Shown here: positions 54,563 to 63,159 of the stretch, in pieces
Numbering within the stretch: position 1 is the first letter of the stretch
Layout: the number at the start of each line of letters is the position of its first letter
The notes under the pieces: model-generated
Databases searched by the model: none
Seen by the model: only the letters and a program-made list of their open reading frames with translations
What the model was told of the DNA's origin: nothing
Program-made: the position numbers and the translations under genes
Assembly: GCF_038070005.1 (NCBI RefSeq)
Contig: NZ_JBBPCO010000010.1
Coordinates: forward strand, 62,001-126,000
Direction of reading: 5' to 3'
Origin: Thermithiobacillus plumbiphilus
GTDB lineage: Bacteria > Pseudomonadota > Gammaproteobacteria > Acidithiobacillales > Thermithiobacillaceae
Length of the DNA: 64,000 nucleotides

Positions 54563-55147
54563 TCAGACAGGCGGCGTGTTATCGGGAAGCCACTCGTTTT
54601 GCCAGAAGGTGAGTGCCGTATGGTTCGACGAAAGCAGCAGGACCGGCTGGCTGCGTGGCAGGAAGGCCCAGTAGCCACCCTGCCAACGCCCCTGTCGTGG
54701 CTCGGGGGTGGGTACTCCGGCCCGGAATACCAGCGTCTGCACGAAACCGAGCTGATCCAGATAGCTGCTCAGGTGCCAGGCCTCATGCCCTTCCACCCGG
54801 CATGCCTTGCAAAGCTGCAGATGACCGGGCAGTGAACTGTCAGGGCCAAGGCCCAGGGCCGCGCGCACCGGTTCCCAGGGTGTGAGTATCCCGCGCAGGC
54901 TCGATTCCTCATCCACATGGGCAAAGGCCGCGCGCACCAGTCCGGGCGTGCTGTATCTGTCCCAGGCCAGGAAACCGCTGCTGCCGAGCACGGCCAGCCC
55001 GGCGGCCCAGCCTGCGCCGCGCTGCAGGAATTCGCGACGCGACAGGGCCGGCTTGAAGATGCGCCGCTCACTGACCGGCAAGCCGCCGAGCAGGGCGCGC
55101 ATGTGCCGGTCGAAGCTGCTGTCGTACTTAGGATCCCTGCCGGACAT
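54563..55147 (-). CDS. putative anti-sigma factor with Tat-like signal-anchor
   Basis: 194 residues. A short N-terminal part (1-35), a twin-arginine-like motif SRREFLQ (36-42) with a hydrophobic helix to about 61, then a periplasmic-looking domain with LCKACRVEGHEAWHLSSY. The start overlaps the ECF sigma gene by 20 bases, which is the usual organisation of an anti-sigma factor. It recalls DUF3379-type anti-sigmas but lacks a clear zinc-type anti-sigma domain, so the assignment is inferred from context. Confidence 0.62.
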   Translation of the reverse strand: MSGRDPKYDSSFDRHMRALLGGLPVSERRIFKPALSRREFLQRGAGWAAGLAVLGSSGFLAWDRYSTPGLVRAAFAHVDEESSLRGILTPWEPVRAALGLGPDSSLPGHLQLCKACRVEGHEAWHLSSYLDQLGFVQTLVFRAGVPTPEPRQGRWQGGYWAFLPRSQPVLLLSSNHTALTFWQNEWLPDNTPPV

Positions 55148-55622
55148 GGCGCTCCCTGTCCTTGCCCAGCGCCAGGCGCAGGGCCTCGCGTGCCCGGCTG
55201 AGGCGGCTCATCACCGTGCCGGCGGGGATCTCCAGCGCGTCCGCCAGTCCGGCGTAATCCAGTTCGCTGAGATAATAGAGCACCAGGATCTCCCTGTGCC
55301 TGGGTGAGATGCGCTGCAGCGCCCGGACCAGGTCGATTCGCTCATCGTGCGCCGGAAATTCCACCAGCACGGCGTCGGCTGCCTCCAGCGGGGCCAGATT
55401 CTGGCCTGAACAGCGGCGCCCGGCCTCGCGGCGCAGGATGCGATACAGCCAGGGCTGCAGGGATTCGATCATGCGCAACTGGTGGCGCGAGCGCCAGGCC
55501 TGGGTGAAGGTTTCCTGCACCAGATCCTCGGCGGCGGCACGGTCACCGGTCAGGCCCCAGGCGGCGCGGTAGAGAAAGGCCCGGTACTGGCGCACCCAGC
55601 CTTCGAAGTCATCGGTTTTCAT
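55128..55622 (-). CDS. ECF RNA polymerase sigma factor
   Basis: 164 residues. Region 2 (FLYRAAWGLTGDRAAAEDLVQETFTQAWR) and region 4 (SPRHREILVLYYLSELDYAGLADALEIPAGTVMSRLSRAREAL) with helix-turn-helix are clear. It would direct transcription of the anti-sigma and perhaps the di-haem peroxidase gene behind it. The controlling signal, possibly peroxide or another envelope stress, is unproved. Confidence 0.95.
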   Translation of the reverse strand: MKTDDFEGWVRQYRAFLYRAAWGLTGDRAAAEDLVQETFTQAWRSRHQLRMIESLQPWLYRILRREAGRRCSGQNLAPLEAADAVLVEFPAHDERIDLVRALQRISPRHREILVLYYLSELDYAGLADALEIPAGTVMSRLSRAREALRLALGKDRERHVRQGS

Positions 55623-55821
55623 GGACCTGTCCGTTTACTTACCCTGATAAGACAAAGAGGAGAAAACAGCGGAAAATATTCCATCCTGCGAGCATTGGTC
55701 TGAGAACTTTCTCCGGATATCTGCTTTATAGCTTATAGCAGACCTTGCCAACCCGTGCGGATTGCGGATGGTCAGTGGGAGGCTTTCATGCTTATATGGC
55801 CCGGCCGGGAGGGGGCCAGCG

Positions 55822-55847
55822 ACAGGTCCATAATACAGGTCCATAAT
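55822..55847 (+). repeat. 13-base tandem repeat upstream of comFB
   Basis: ACAGGTCCATAAT occurs twice in direct succession (55822-55834, 55835-55847), followed by AAGG. It lies 16 bases before the ATG used for the ComFB gene. The 240-base gap between the sigma factor start and this gene otherwise shows no gene or clear terminator. Confidence 0.85.
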
Positions 55848-55862
55848 AAGGTAATCTGCCAA

Positions 55863-56144
55863 ATGGAGGCTGCGGTGGAATTCGAGAATGTCCACAACTA
55901 CTTCGAACATCTGGTGTTCAATCAGGTCAGGAAGCAACTGCAGGACGTGTCGCAGGACTTCTGCGAAGATGTCGCCTGCGTGGCGCTGAACAGCCTGCCG
56001 CCGCGCTATGTGCGCCAGTCCGTGGACCTGCTGTTTTACATGAGCATCGAGGAAAGTAAGGAGATGGAGGGGCGGGTCGAGGCGGCGGTGACGCAGGCCA
56101 TCGAATATGTCAGCACCCGCATGCGCGACCGGGAAGGGATCTAG
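55863..56144 (+). CDS. ComFB-family protein
   Basis: 93 residues from ATG 55863; a GTG at 55875 (89 residues) with GGAGG 5 bases upstream is an equal candidate, and a longer reading from 55755 has no family support. The pattern VHNYFEHLVFNQVRKQL, DFCEDVACVALNSLPPRYV is that of late competence protein ComFB; the two zinc-type CxxC of some members is reduced here to two Cys (FCEDVAC). Some ComFB proteins bind c-di-nucleotides; this is not evident here. Confidence 0.8.
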   Translation: MEAAVEFENVHNYFEHLVFNQVRKQLQDVSQDFCEDVACVALNSLPPRYVRQSVDLLFYMSIEESKEMEGRVEAAVTQAIEYVSTRMRDREGI

Positions 56145-56151
56145 AGCGAAA

Positions 56152-56177
56152 TCGGGCGGACCGGATGGCCCGCCCGA
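56152..56177. terminator. hairpin between comFB and tldD, possible bidirectional terminator
   Basis: TCGGGCGG, 10-base loop, CCGCCCGA between convergent genes. No strong T-tract on either side, so termination strength is uncertain. Confidence 0.45.
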
Positions 56178-56184
56178 AGCGAAT

Positions 56185-57630
56185 TTACAGGCCGCCCGTA
56201 CCGCCGACCGTCAGGTCGCGGATCTTGAGGGTTGGCTGTCCCACCCCCACCGGCACGCTCTGGCCCTCCTTGCCGCAGGTGCCCACCCCGGAATCGAGCT
56301 GCATGTCATTGCCGATCATCTCCACCCGGGTCAACACGTCCGGACCATTGCCGATGATGGTTGCGCCCTTGACCGGCTTGGTGATCCTGCCGTTTTCGAT
56401 CAGGTAGGCCTCGCTGGCGGAAAACACGAACTTGCCGCTGGTGATGTCCACCTGCCCGCCACCGAAATTCACCGCATACAGGCCACGCTTGACGCTGCCG
56501 ATGATCTCCTGCGGGTCGTGACTGCCGCTGCGCATATAGGTATTGGTCATGCGCGGCATCGGCAGGTGGGCATAGGACTCGCGCCGGCCGTTGCCAGTGG
56601 GCGCCACCCCTGAGAGCCGGGCGTTGAGACTGTCCTGCATGTAACCCTTGAGGATGCCGTCCTCGATCAGCACTGTGCACTGGCTCGGGTTGCCCTCGTC
56701 ATCGACGTTGAGGCTGCCGCGGCGGTTCATCAGGGTGCCATCATCCACCACCGTCACGCCGGGGGCGGCAACGCGCTTGCCGACCATGCCCGAGAAGGCA
56801 CTGGTGCCCTTGCGATTGAAGTCCCCCTCCAGACCGTGGCCGATGGCCTCGTGCAGTAGGATGCCCGGCCAGCCCGGCCCGAGCACCACTTCCATGGCGC
56901 CGGCCGGTGCTTCCACCGCATCCAGGTTGACCAGGGCCTGACGCGCCGCCTCGCGGGCGAACTCCAGGGCGCGATCACTCTCCAGAAAATACTCATAGCC
57001 CACCCGGCCACCGCCACCGGCGGAACCCTGCTCGCGCCGGCCGTTCTGTTCGGCGATGGCGGTGACGTTGATGCGCACCAGCGGTCGCACGTCGGCGGCC
57101 ATGCTGCCATCCAGACGCGCCACCAGCACGGTCTCGAAGCGCGCCGCCAGGCTCGCCATCACCTGGGTGATGCGCGGGTCATAGCGCTTGGCCTCGGCCT
57201 CCACGCGCTCCAGCAACCTGATCTTCTCCTCGTCGGGCAGACTGCTCAGCGGGTCCATCGGCTGATACAGGCTCAGGCCCTGACGCCGGCTCCAGACCAG
57301 GGCACGGCCATCGGCATTCTGGCGGCTGATGGCGCGAGCGGCCTCGGCGGCCTGGGTCAGCGCCGGCAGGACGATTTCATCGGAATAGGCAAAACCCTGG
57401 CGCTCGCCGCTGATGGCGCGCACCCCGACACCCTGCTCGATCGAATGACTGCCGGACTTGACCACGCCTTCTTCCAGGCTGAAGCCTTCAGCCCGGCTGT
57501 ATTGAAAATAGAGGTCGGCATCATCCAGGGCGCGATGGGAGAGGGCGCCGAAGACCTGCTCCAGGCTGGTTTCGTTGATGCCTGCCGGTTCCAGCAGGGT
57601 GGCGCGGGCGAGATCGAGGGCTGCGGACAT
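56185..57630 (-). CDS. tldD: metalloprotease TldD
   Basis: 481 residues, the usual length. The zinc site [11 protein letters not shown] (HExxxH) is intact, and the conserved [19 protein letters not shown] and C-terminal [22 protein letters not shown] are present. TldD pairs with TldE (PmbA) to degrade unfolded peptides and process microcin-type substrates; tldE is not in the window. Confidence 0.95.
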   Translation of the reverse strand: MSAALDLARATLLEPAGINETSLEQVFGALSHRALDDADLYFQYSRAEGFSLEEGVVKSGSHSIEQGVGVRAISGERQGFAYSDEIVLPALTQAAEAARAISRQNADGRALVWSRRQGLSLYQPMDPLSSLPDEEKIRLLERVEAEAKRYDPRITQVMASLAARFETVLVARLDGSMAADVRPLVRINVTAIAEQNGRREQGSAGGGGRVGYEYFLESDRALEFAREAARQALVNLDAVEAPAGAMEVVLGPGWPGILLHEAIGHGLEGDFNRKGTSAFSGMVGKRVAAPGVTVVDDGTLMNRRGSLNVDDEGNPSQCTVLIEDGILKGYMQDSLNARLSGVAPTGNGRRESYAHLPMPRMTNTYMRSGSHDPQEIIGSVKRGLYAVNFGGGQVDITSGKFVFSASEAYLIENGRITKPVKGATIIGNGPDVLTRVEMIGNDMQLDSGVGTCGKEGQSVPVGVGQPTLKIRDLTVGGTGGL

Positions 57631-57854
57631 GAAAACTCCTGTCTGATGAGTGCGGCTAGCTTAGCAAGGCTGATTTGCAGAGGCGAGAGAAGAATATAAG
57701 TCTAGAGCATTAGATGGGGGCAGCCAGTGGAAATTCAATCCGAATGCTGCTTCGGATGCCGGGGCGGTTCACCTGGCCGAGAAATCGGCTACAGTGGCAA
57801 CCGGACCCTAAACTGCACTGCCACTCAAATTGGGGTAATGTCGGAGGCCAAACG

Positions 57855-57962
57855 ATGAATACGATCAAAAAGACGACGCCCTCGCCGGAGGGGCAAAAGC
57901 AACTGGAGACGCTCCGTCAGGCCGTTGATAAAACGCTCGAGAAAAAGCGGCGTTTAGGCCAA
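57855..57962 (+). pseudogene. truncated 5' end of a small conserved gene
   Basis: ATG 57855 opens MNTIKKTTPSPEGQKQLETL, then RQAVDKTLEKKRRLGQ, which has the look of a short cytosolic protein family whose next residues normally read Y-A-V-(V/I)-W. Here the frame runs straight into EamA-type DNA and ends at 58089. The part before the junction looks intact, so this is a gene with its 3' end deleted. Confidence 0.5.
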
Positions 57963-58190
57963 GGCCATTCTCGTCAAGCTGGCCTACGTCCATGGCGTGG
58001 ATACCGTGACGGTGCTGGCGCTGCGCAAGGCCTTCGCACTGCCCTTCTATGTTGGGCTGGCAGTGACCTATGCCCTGTTCTTGCTGGGTAGTCAGCGGCT
58101 GATCCGGCGCGTGGGCCCGGTGCGCTTCACCGCCTATTCGATGATCGTCGCCAGCCTGACCGCGCTGGCGGTTGCCACGGTTAAAGGGCA
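57961..58190 (+). pseudogene. EamA (DMT) transporter remnant
   Basis: One open stretch with no start codon of its own encodes parts of an EamA-family transporter: AILVKLAYVHGVDTVTVLALRKAFALPFYVGLAV, then a jump to LLGSQRLIRRVGPVRFTAYSMIVASLTAL, the late part of the second repeat. About 100 or more residues between the two are missing, so it is an internal deletion product. It continues in frame to 58297 as unrelated sequence. The rest of 57631-58211 holds no other gene that I can see. Confidence 0.72.
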
Positions 58191-58211
58191 CCCAACAGGG
58201 AGAGAAACAGA

Positions 58212-58871
58212 ATGCCGCAGCCTGAGGATGGCGTCATCAAGTTTGAACTGGATTTCGAGCCAGGGCCGGCCCTGCCGGCATCGCTGCTTTGTGAATTGAA
58301 TGACTGGCGCCAGCGCCTTTTTGCCGCGGGCCTGATCGGCCAGGATGCGGCGCGATATGGCGGGGTGGGCTATGGCAACGTCAGCATGCGCCTGCCGCCT
58401 GTGCATGCGCCAATGCCCGGCGCCTTCGTGGTCAGCGGCACCCAGACCGGCGGCCTGCCGGTATTGACCCCGGAACACTATGCCCTGGTGCTGGCATGCC
58501 AGCCGGCGCGCAACTACATCCGGGCCACAGGGCCCATTGCACCCTCCTCGGAGGCCATGACCCACGGCATGTTCTACGCGGTCAATGACACCCTGCAGTT
58601 CGTCATGCACGGCCATTCACCGTTGATCTGGGGGCGGGCCGCTGATCTTGGCATTCCCGTCACGCGGGCGGATGTGCCCTACGGCACACCAGCCATGGCC
58701 GAGGAGATCGCGCGGCTCTATGCCGATCCCGCCGCGCGGGGCAGGGGGATCTTTGCCATGGGCGGGCATGAGGACGGCGTCATTGCCTTTGCGGAGAGGG
58801 CGGCCGAGGCGGGTGGGACCTTGCTCGACAGTCTGGCGGCGGCGCGGCGGCTCACGATGCGCGACGAGTAG
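58212..58871 (+). CDS. class II aldolase/adducin family protein
   Basis: 219 residues. Family marks GYGNVSMRL, VSGTQTGGL and HGHSPLIWG (zinc ligand His-x-His) are visible, with a C-terminal GGHEDGVIAF third ligand. Possible relatives act on L-fuculose-phosphate, methylthioribulose-phosphate or similar; the substrate is not clear. The ATG at 58212 follows GGGAGAGAAACAGA. Its end overlaps the convergent VanZ gene by 20 bases. Confidence 0.9.
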   Translation: MPQPEDGVIKFELDFEPGPALPASLLCELNDWRQRLFAAGLIGQDAARYGGVGYGNVSMRLPPVHAPMPGAFVVSGTQTGGLPVLTPEHYALVLACQPARNYIRATGPIAPSSEAMTHGMFYAVNDTLQFVMHGHSPLIWGRAADLGIPVTRADVPYGTPAMAEEIARLYADPAARGRGIFAMGGHEDGVIAFAERAAEAGGTLLDSLAAARRLTMRDE

Positions 58872-59253
58872 CCAGCATCTGATCCAGCCTGTTGAGGACA
58901 TTGCCAAAGCGCGTGCCGACCAGCCACCAGCCGACCAGGATGCCCAGGGTATCCGCCACGGCATCCCAGGCATCCATGTCCCGGTAGCCCGTCATGCCCT
59001 GCAGGATCTCGATGAGAATCCCCATGCCAAGCAGTGCCAGCGCCAGCCCGATCCGTTGCCTGGTCCGGGTGTAGAGTTGCGAGAACCACCACATCAGCCC
59101 GACATAGGCGGAAAAGTGTTCGACCTTGTCGATGGGCAGGTGGGTGCGGGGTTCCAGGGAGTGGTGACTCAGGGAAAAGTAGAAAATGACGGCGATCACC
59201 AACCAGCCCAAACCCAGCCACAGGCCGGAAAACCGCATTTTATGATTGATCAC
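58852..59253 (-). CDS. VanZ-family protein, copy 2
   Basis: 133 residues with four TM helices; HLPIDKVEHFSAYVGLMWWFSQ is the VanZ domain signature. It is a paralog of the gene 93 bases upstream (59347), sharing length and the order DKVEH, GMG-IEILQG, DAVADTLG. VanZ proteins contribute to teicoplanin or polysaccharide-related phenotypes, function unknown. Confidence 0.9.
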   Translation of the reverse strand: MINHKMRFSGLWLGLGWLVIAVIFYFSLSHHSLEPRTHLPIDKVEHFSAYVGLMWWFSQLYTRTRQRIGLALALLGMGILIEILQGMTGYRDMDAWDAVADTLGILVGWWLVGTRFGNVLNRLDQMLATRRAS

Positions 59254-59346
59254 GCATTGTTCTCGCTGGAGAGCCGGAAAATAAGGAGTCTAAAGCACAT
59301 TGCCAGCCCTGTCAGGCAGTGATTTGTAAAATCTTCTTGGGCGGCT

Positions 59347-59748
59347 TCACTGGCTGCGGCGCGCGGCCAGTTCCCGGTCCAGGACTGCCACGACATTGCC
59401 AAGCCAGGTCCGGGTCAGCAGCCAGCCGGTCAGCACCCCCAGGCTGTTGGCCACCACGTCGAAGATGTCCTCATTGCGTTGACCAATCAGCCCCTGCAGC
59501 ACTTCGATGAAGGCGCCCATGCCGATCAGGGCCAATGCCAGCAAGCCCACCTGGCGGCGTTCGGGATAGAGCTGTGAGAACCAGCCCATGACCGTGGCAT
59601 AGGCGAACAGGTGTTCCACCTTGTCGAAAGGCAGATGGCTTTTGGGCACCAGCGGGTTGGAATTCAGGGACAGATAGAAAATGGTCGCCACCAGCAGCCA
59701 GCCGAGGCTGAGCCAGAGGGGAAAGAACTGCAATCTGTTGTTTGACAT
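59347..59748 (-). CDS. VanZ-family protein, copy 1
   Basis: 133 residues, four TM helices, with LPFDKVEHLFAYATVMGWFSQ and MGAFIEVLQGLIGQRNEDIFD. Same length and layout as the copy at 58852 and clearly a tandem duplicate with moderate divergence. Confidence 0.9.
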   Translation of the reverse strand: MSNNRLQFFPLWLSLGWLLVATIFYLSLNSNPLVPKSHLPFDKVEHLFAYATVMGWFSQLYPERRQVGLLALALIGMGAFIEVLQGLIGQRNEDIFDVVANSLGVLTGWLLTRTWLGNVVAVLDRELAARRSQ

Positions 59749-59791
59749 GGATAAGCTTGCTCTTTGTGTACTTGAATCGGAAAACGTATCT

Positions 59792-60406
59792 TTAACCGGA
59801 CCAGTGTTGCTCGCCCGCGGGGAGGTTCATGCCAAGGATGCGCGGCCCCCAGTCTCCGACTTCAACGGTGCTCAGCGAGGCCGGGCTGATCTCCAAGCGG
59901 TGATAGAGATCAATCGGCATGCTGGTGAAATGGGCGATGACCGCGCGGATCGGGTCGGCGTGGGTGAAGCAGGCTACGGTATCATCCGGCGCATACTGGT
60001 TGCTCAAATGGATGATGGCCGACACGACACGGGCCTGCATTTCCAGGGCAAGCTCGCCACCCGGTGGGCGGATGCCACCGCGCCAGTGATTGAAGCGCTG
60101 CCGCTCCTCAATCTGGTCCACTGCGTCAAAGGCGCAGCCGGTCCAGTCACCAAAATGGAATTCGTTCAGGCCCTCGTCGATCTGGACCTCCAGTCCGCGC
60201 TTTTCTGCCAATGGCTTGGCGGTCTCCCGGGCGCGCTCCATGGGGCTGCTGTAAATGGCGCGGATGGGTTCATGCGCCAGATGCATGGCTACCCGCTGCG
60301 CCTGCTCGCGGCCGGTGGTATTGAGGTGCAGGCCGGGCTTGCGGGCACTCAGGATCTTGCCGGTTTCGTCATTGAGGCCGTGGCGAATCAGAAAGAAACG
60401 GGCCAT
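59792..60406 (-). CDS. histidine phosphatase superfamily protein
   Basis: 204 residues. Catalytic RHG (LIRHGLNDETG), IYSSPMERARETA, the acid residue region NEFHFGDWTG and FTHADPIRA, where the second catalytic histidine lies. Phosphoglycerate-mutase-like. The start overlaps the glycosidase stop by one base, so it is the third gene of the methyltransferase-glycosidase-phosphatase operon. Confidence 0.93.
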   Translation of the reverse strand: MARFFLIRHGLNDETGKILSARKPGLHLNTTGREQAQRVAMHLAHEPIRAIYSSPMERARETAKPLAEKRGLEVQIDEGLNEFHFGDWTGCAFDAVDQIEERQRFNHWRGGIRPPGGELALEMQARVVSAIIHLSNQYAPDDTVACFTHADPIRAVIAHFTSMPIDLYHRLEISPASLSTVEVGDWGPRILGMNLPAGEQHWSG

Positions 60407-61326
60407 CAGCCGACCATCCCGCTGGCCCTGGGAATAGCTTGGCGCTCATCAAGGGCATAGCGTCGCACCATCTGCGCGGCGAAGTCGGCGAACTCTTCCG
60501 GGACCTCGGCGGGGCTGGTGTGGTGTGGGCGCTTGCCGCGTGAAGGCGGCGTGAAGCAGAGCGTGATGGTCAGGTCGAAATCCGCCAGGGCATCCATCTG
60601 CCTGTCGAACCAGTCCAGGGCGTTAGGCCGGTGGAAGTCAGCCCAGCTCAGGCCGGTACGCAGCTTTTTCACCCCTAAGCGCTTGAGCCAGTCCACCGCG
60701 AGATCCAGGCGGTGATCCTCGAAATGGAACCACTGGCAGATGCCCATGCCGGGATTGAAGTGCTCGACGGCCGGCTTGGGGCGGCCATTGGCGTCGATCA
60801 GGCCGAGATAGAAATGGCGATAATAGGCGCTGCCTTCGCTTTCCTTGTGCCGCGTGGTGGCCTCCCAGGCCGGTGGCAGATCGAGCAGGCTGTACCAGAA
60901 AACCCGGTCCACACGCCCGAGCAGGAGTTCGGTGGTGCGCTTGAGCCCGAACACCTGCACCTCGTCGGCCCCGAAGGTGGAGACTCCTACTTCCGTGACC
61001 CAGACCGGCTTGCCGGAGATCTTCTCGATCAGCGCGATCTTGTCCGGCCATTCGTCGATCTTCCAGTGGTTCCAGTCCAACGGAAAGCCATGCACCGCCA
61101 CTACGTCCAAATGATCGAGTACGCCATGACCCTGCAGAAGATTGATAAAGCGCTCGTCGATAGGCGAGATGCCGCCGAGCACGCGGGTCAGATGCGGCGC
61201 CTCGTCCCGCACCGCCTGCGCGGCCAGCGTAGTCATGTGGGCGAATTCGCGCCACTCGGGGTCCATCTCGAAGTCCCAGTGGGACAGGTTGTTGGGTTCA
61301 TTCCAGAACTTAATTGCCTCGATCAC
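60406..61326 (-). CDS. GH-A type glycosidase with apparently permuted barrel
   Basis: 306 residues from GTG 61326, which follows GGGAGGA at a good distance. The first residues give the acid/base motif FWNEPNN (E10), normally found at the end of barrel strand 4. The nucleophile is E112 in WVTEVGVS and strand 8 is RVFWYSLLDL (141-150). After the barrel end (GRPKPAVEHF, 181-190) comes GICQWFHFED, then KKLRTGLSWAD and LTITLCFTPP, which look like strands 1-3 of a TIM barrel. So the halves appear swapped. The substrate is unknown; beta-xylosidase (GH39-like) is the best guess. Confidence 0.78.
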   Translation of the reverse strand: MIEAIKFWNEPNNLSHWDFEMDPEWREFAHMTTLAAQAVRDEAPHLTRVLGGISPIDERFINLLQGHGVLDHLDVVAVHGFPLDWNHWKIDEWPDKIALIEKISGKPVWVTEVGVSTFGADEVQVFGLKRTTELLLGRVDRVFWYSLLDLPPAWEATTRHKESEGSAYYRHFYLGLIDANGRPKPAVEHFNPGMGICQWFHFEDHRLDLAVDWLKRLGVKKLRTGLSWADFHRPNALDWFDRQMDALADFDLTITLCFTPPSRGKRPHHTSPAEVPEEFADFAAQMVRRYALDERQAIPRASGMVG

Positions 61327-61327
61327 G

Positions 61328-62137
61328 CTAATCCTCCCACCAGATGCCCTGTTGATGTTTTTCTATTTTTCTCAGGTCTGGCTTGCAGACCCAGACCTCG
61401 TCCTCGGGATGCTCCAGCAGCTCGAAACCGGCGCTGCGCAGCATGGCTTCCGCGGCCGAACGGTTGGGGATCCACCAGTTGCTGTCGTCGCCGGCATAGC
61501 GCTTTTCGATGAAGTACATGCTGGGGAAATCCGGATCGGCGAACACGCTTTCATCCCAGAATGAGAGGTCATCGGGCAGGCGCCGGGCGCGATGGCTGCC
61601 GCGCAACATGCTCTGAAAGATCATGCGCTCGCCCACCACAGTCGCGACCTTGTCCAGGGCCAGCAGGGGGTGGCGCAGGTGATAGAGCACGCCCATGAAA
61701 ATGACGTAATCGAAGCGCTCACCGAGCTGGTCCACCTCATAGACGCTCATGCGCTCGAACTCGATGTCGAGATTATTGTAATCGGCAGCGAAACGCGCCT
61801 GTTGCAGATAGAGATCCTCTGTGTCGATGCCGAGCACCCGTGCCGCGCCGCGGCGCTTCATCTCCATCGAGTAAAAACCGCCATTGCAGCCGATATCGAG
61901 TACTGTCTTGCCGGTCAGGTCCGCCGGAATGGCATGGGCGAAGCGCTGCCACTTGATGTTGGGGTAGTCCCCGAGAAAGTGCTCCGGGGCAGTGCGAACG
62001 CCGCCGATTTCCATGTTGTGGAACCAGGGGCCGAGTTCCTGCAGGCGTAGGCCCAGGGCTTGCTGTCCCTCGGGTAGCTGGTCGCTTGCGGGTGTGGCGC
62101 GTTGGCTGCGCTGCAGATCATTTGAACTGGTGCTCAT
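61328..62137 (-). CDS. SAM-dependent methyltransferase (TIGR04290-like)
   Basis: 269 residues. GGGAGGAT precedes ATG 62137. The opening LQELGPWFHNMEIGGVRTAPEHFLGDYP is the pattern I recall for TIGR04290-type methyltransferases, followed by motif I LDIGCNGGFYS and GIDTEDLYLQQARFAA. Such genes sit near glycosyltransferases and deacetylases, as here. The substrate is unknown. A longer reading to 62836 was rejected as antisense to the PIG-L gene. Confidence 0.85.
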   Translation of the reverse strand: MSTSSNDLQRSQRATPASDQLPEGQQALGLRLQELGPWFHNMEIGGVRTAPEHFLGDYPNIKWQRFAHAIPADLTGKTVLDIGCNGGFYSMEMKRRGAARVLGIDTEDLYLQQARFAADYNNLDIEFERMSVYEVDQLGERFDYVIFMGVLYHLRHPLLALDKVATVVGERMIFQSMLRGSHRARRLPDDLSFWDESVFADPDFPSMYFIEKRYAGDDSNWWIPNRSAAEAMLRSAGFELLEHPEDEVWVCKPDLRKIEKHQQGIWWED

Positions 62138-62340
62138 GGGAATCCTCCCTAGGAATGGGCGTCGAGATAGCGTTTTTGCCCGTTTTTCGAGGTCTTGGAA
62201 AGGCAGCTTATGGGTGGCAGCCCAATCGGGACAAGGACCAAAGGAGGGAGAGTTGCAGCGCATTCGTCCCTCTGGCGGATTGGTGGCATATTTGCTGCGA
62301 AGTATGCTGGTACGAAAACGTGGCTGGTGAAGGGGGGGCT

Positions 62341-63159
62341 GTGACGGACTTGGCTGGTGGGGAACGGCGTACCCTGGTGATTGCGCCGCATCCGGATGAC
62401 GAGGCGCTGGGGCTTGGGGCCTACCTGCAACGTCACCGGCCTGGTGCGCTGGTGTTTCTGGCCGATGGCGTGCCACGTGAGCCGCGCTTTTATTCCAGTG
62501 ATCAGTATTATGACTCGCCAGACGCCTACCGGGCGGATCGACAGGCCGAAGCGAAAAAGGTTGCCACCCGCTTTTACCGGGCTGCACCCGGCCAGCTTCA
62601 TTTCCTGAATGCGCCTGACATGGAATGCGTTGAGCGGCTACCAGCGCTGGAGGCCGAACTGACACGCATTGCCGAAGACCTGCGCCCCTGCGCCATCTGG
62701 TCGCCGGCCTACGAAGGTGGCCATCCGGACCATGACGTCGCCGCCTTCCTGGCAGCCCGCCTGGCGCGACGGCTGCGGGTGGACCACTGGGAATACGCCC
62801 TCTATCACTATTATCACGGTTTCCAGCAACTGTCATTCCTGGGCGAGGGGCCGGCCATCACTCGCGCCCTGAGCCTGGAGGAAATGGCCTACAAAAAACG
62901 CCTGCTGGCCACCTATGCCTCCCAGACGCATACCCTGCGCCAGTTCCGTACCAACGTCGAGCGCTACCGCCGCGCGCCGGGCTATGATTTTTCGCGCCGC
63001 CCGGTGACGGGCGCCGCCATGTACGAGGTCTGGCAGTTTCCGGTCACGCCCGAACTGCTGGTCGAGCGCTTCAGCCAGCTACAGGCACAGGAACCCATGC
63101 CGCTGACCGCCGGGCCCGCTCAGGCCTTTCTCGAAAACGCCCGCCCGCTGATGCTTTAG
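62341..63159 (+). CDS. PIG-L family deacetylase
   Basis: 272 residues. The metal-binding motifs APHPDDEALG and GHPDHD identify a LmbE/PIG-L N-deacetylase. GTG 62341 with a G-rich upstream is used; an in-frame GTG at 62320 adds seven residues. Acts on N-acetylated sugar lipids or nucleotide sugars. It is divergent from the methyltransferase operon and convergent with the glycosyltransferase, its end overlapping that by four bases. Confidence 0.9.
   Translation: MTDLAGGERRTLVIAPHPDDEALGLGAYLQRHRPGALVFLADGVPREPRFYSSDQYYDSPDAYRADRQAEAKKVATRFYRAAPGQLHFLNAPDMECVERLPALEAELTRIAEDLRPCAIWSPAYEGGHPDHDVAAFLAARLARRLRVDHWEYALYHYYHGFQQLSFLGEGPAITRALSLEEMAYKKRLLATYASQTHTLRQFRTNVERYRRAPGYDFSRRPVTGAAMYEVWQFPVTPELLVERFSQLQAQEPMPLTAGPAQAFLENARPLML

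Noticed and set aside
54850-55040. tRNA or rRNA genes and CRISPR arrays in the window
   Set aside because: I scanned all gaps over 60 bases and found no tRNA-like cloverleaf, no rRNA sequence and no regularly spaced direct repeats. A computed tRNA/CRISPR scan would confirm.
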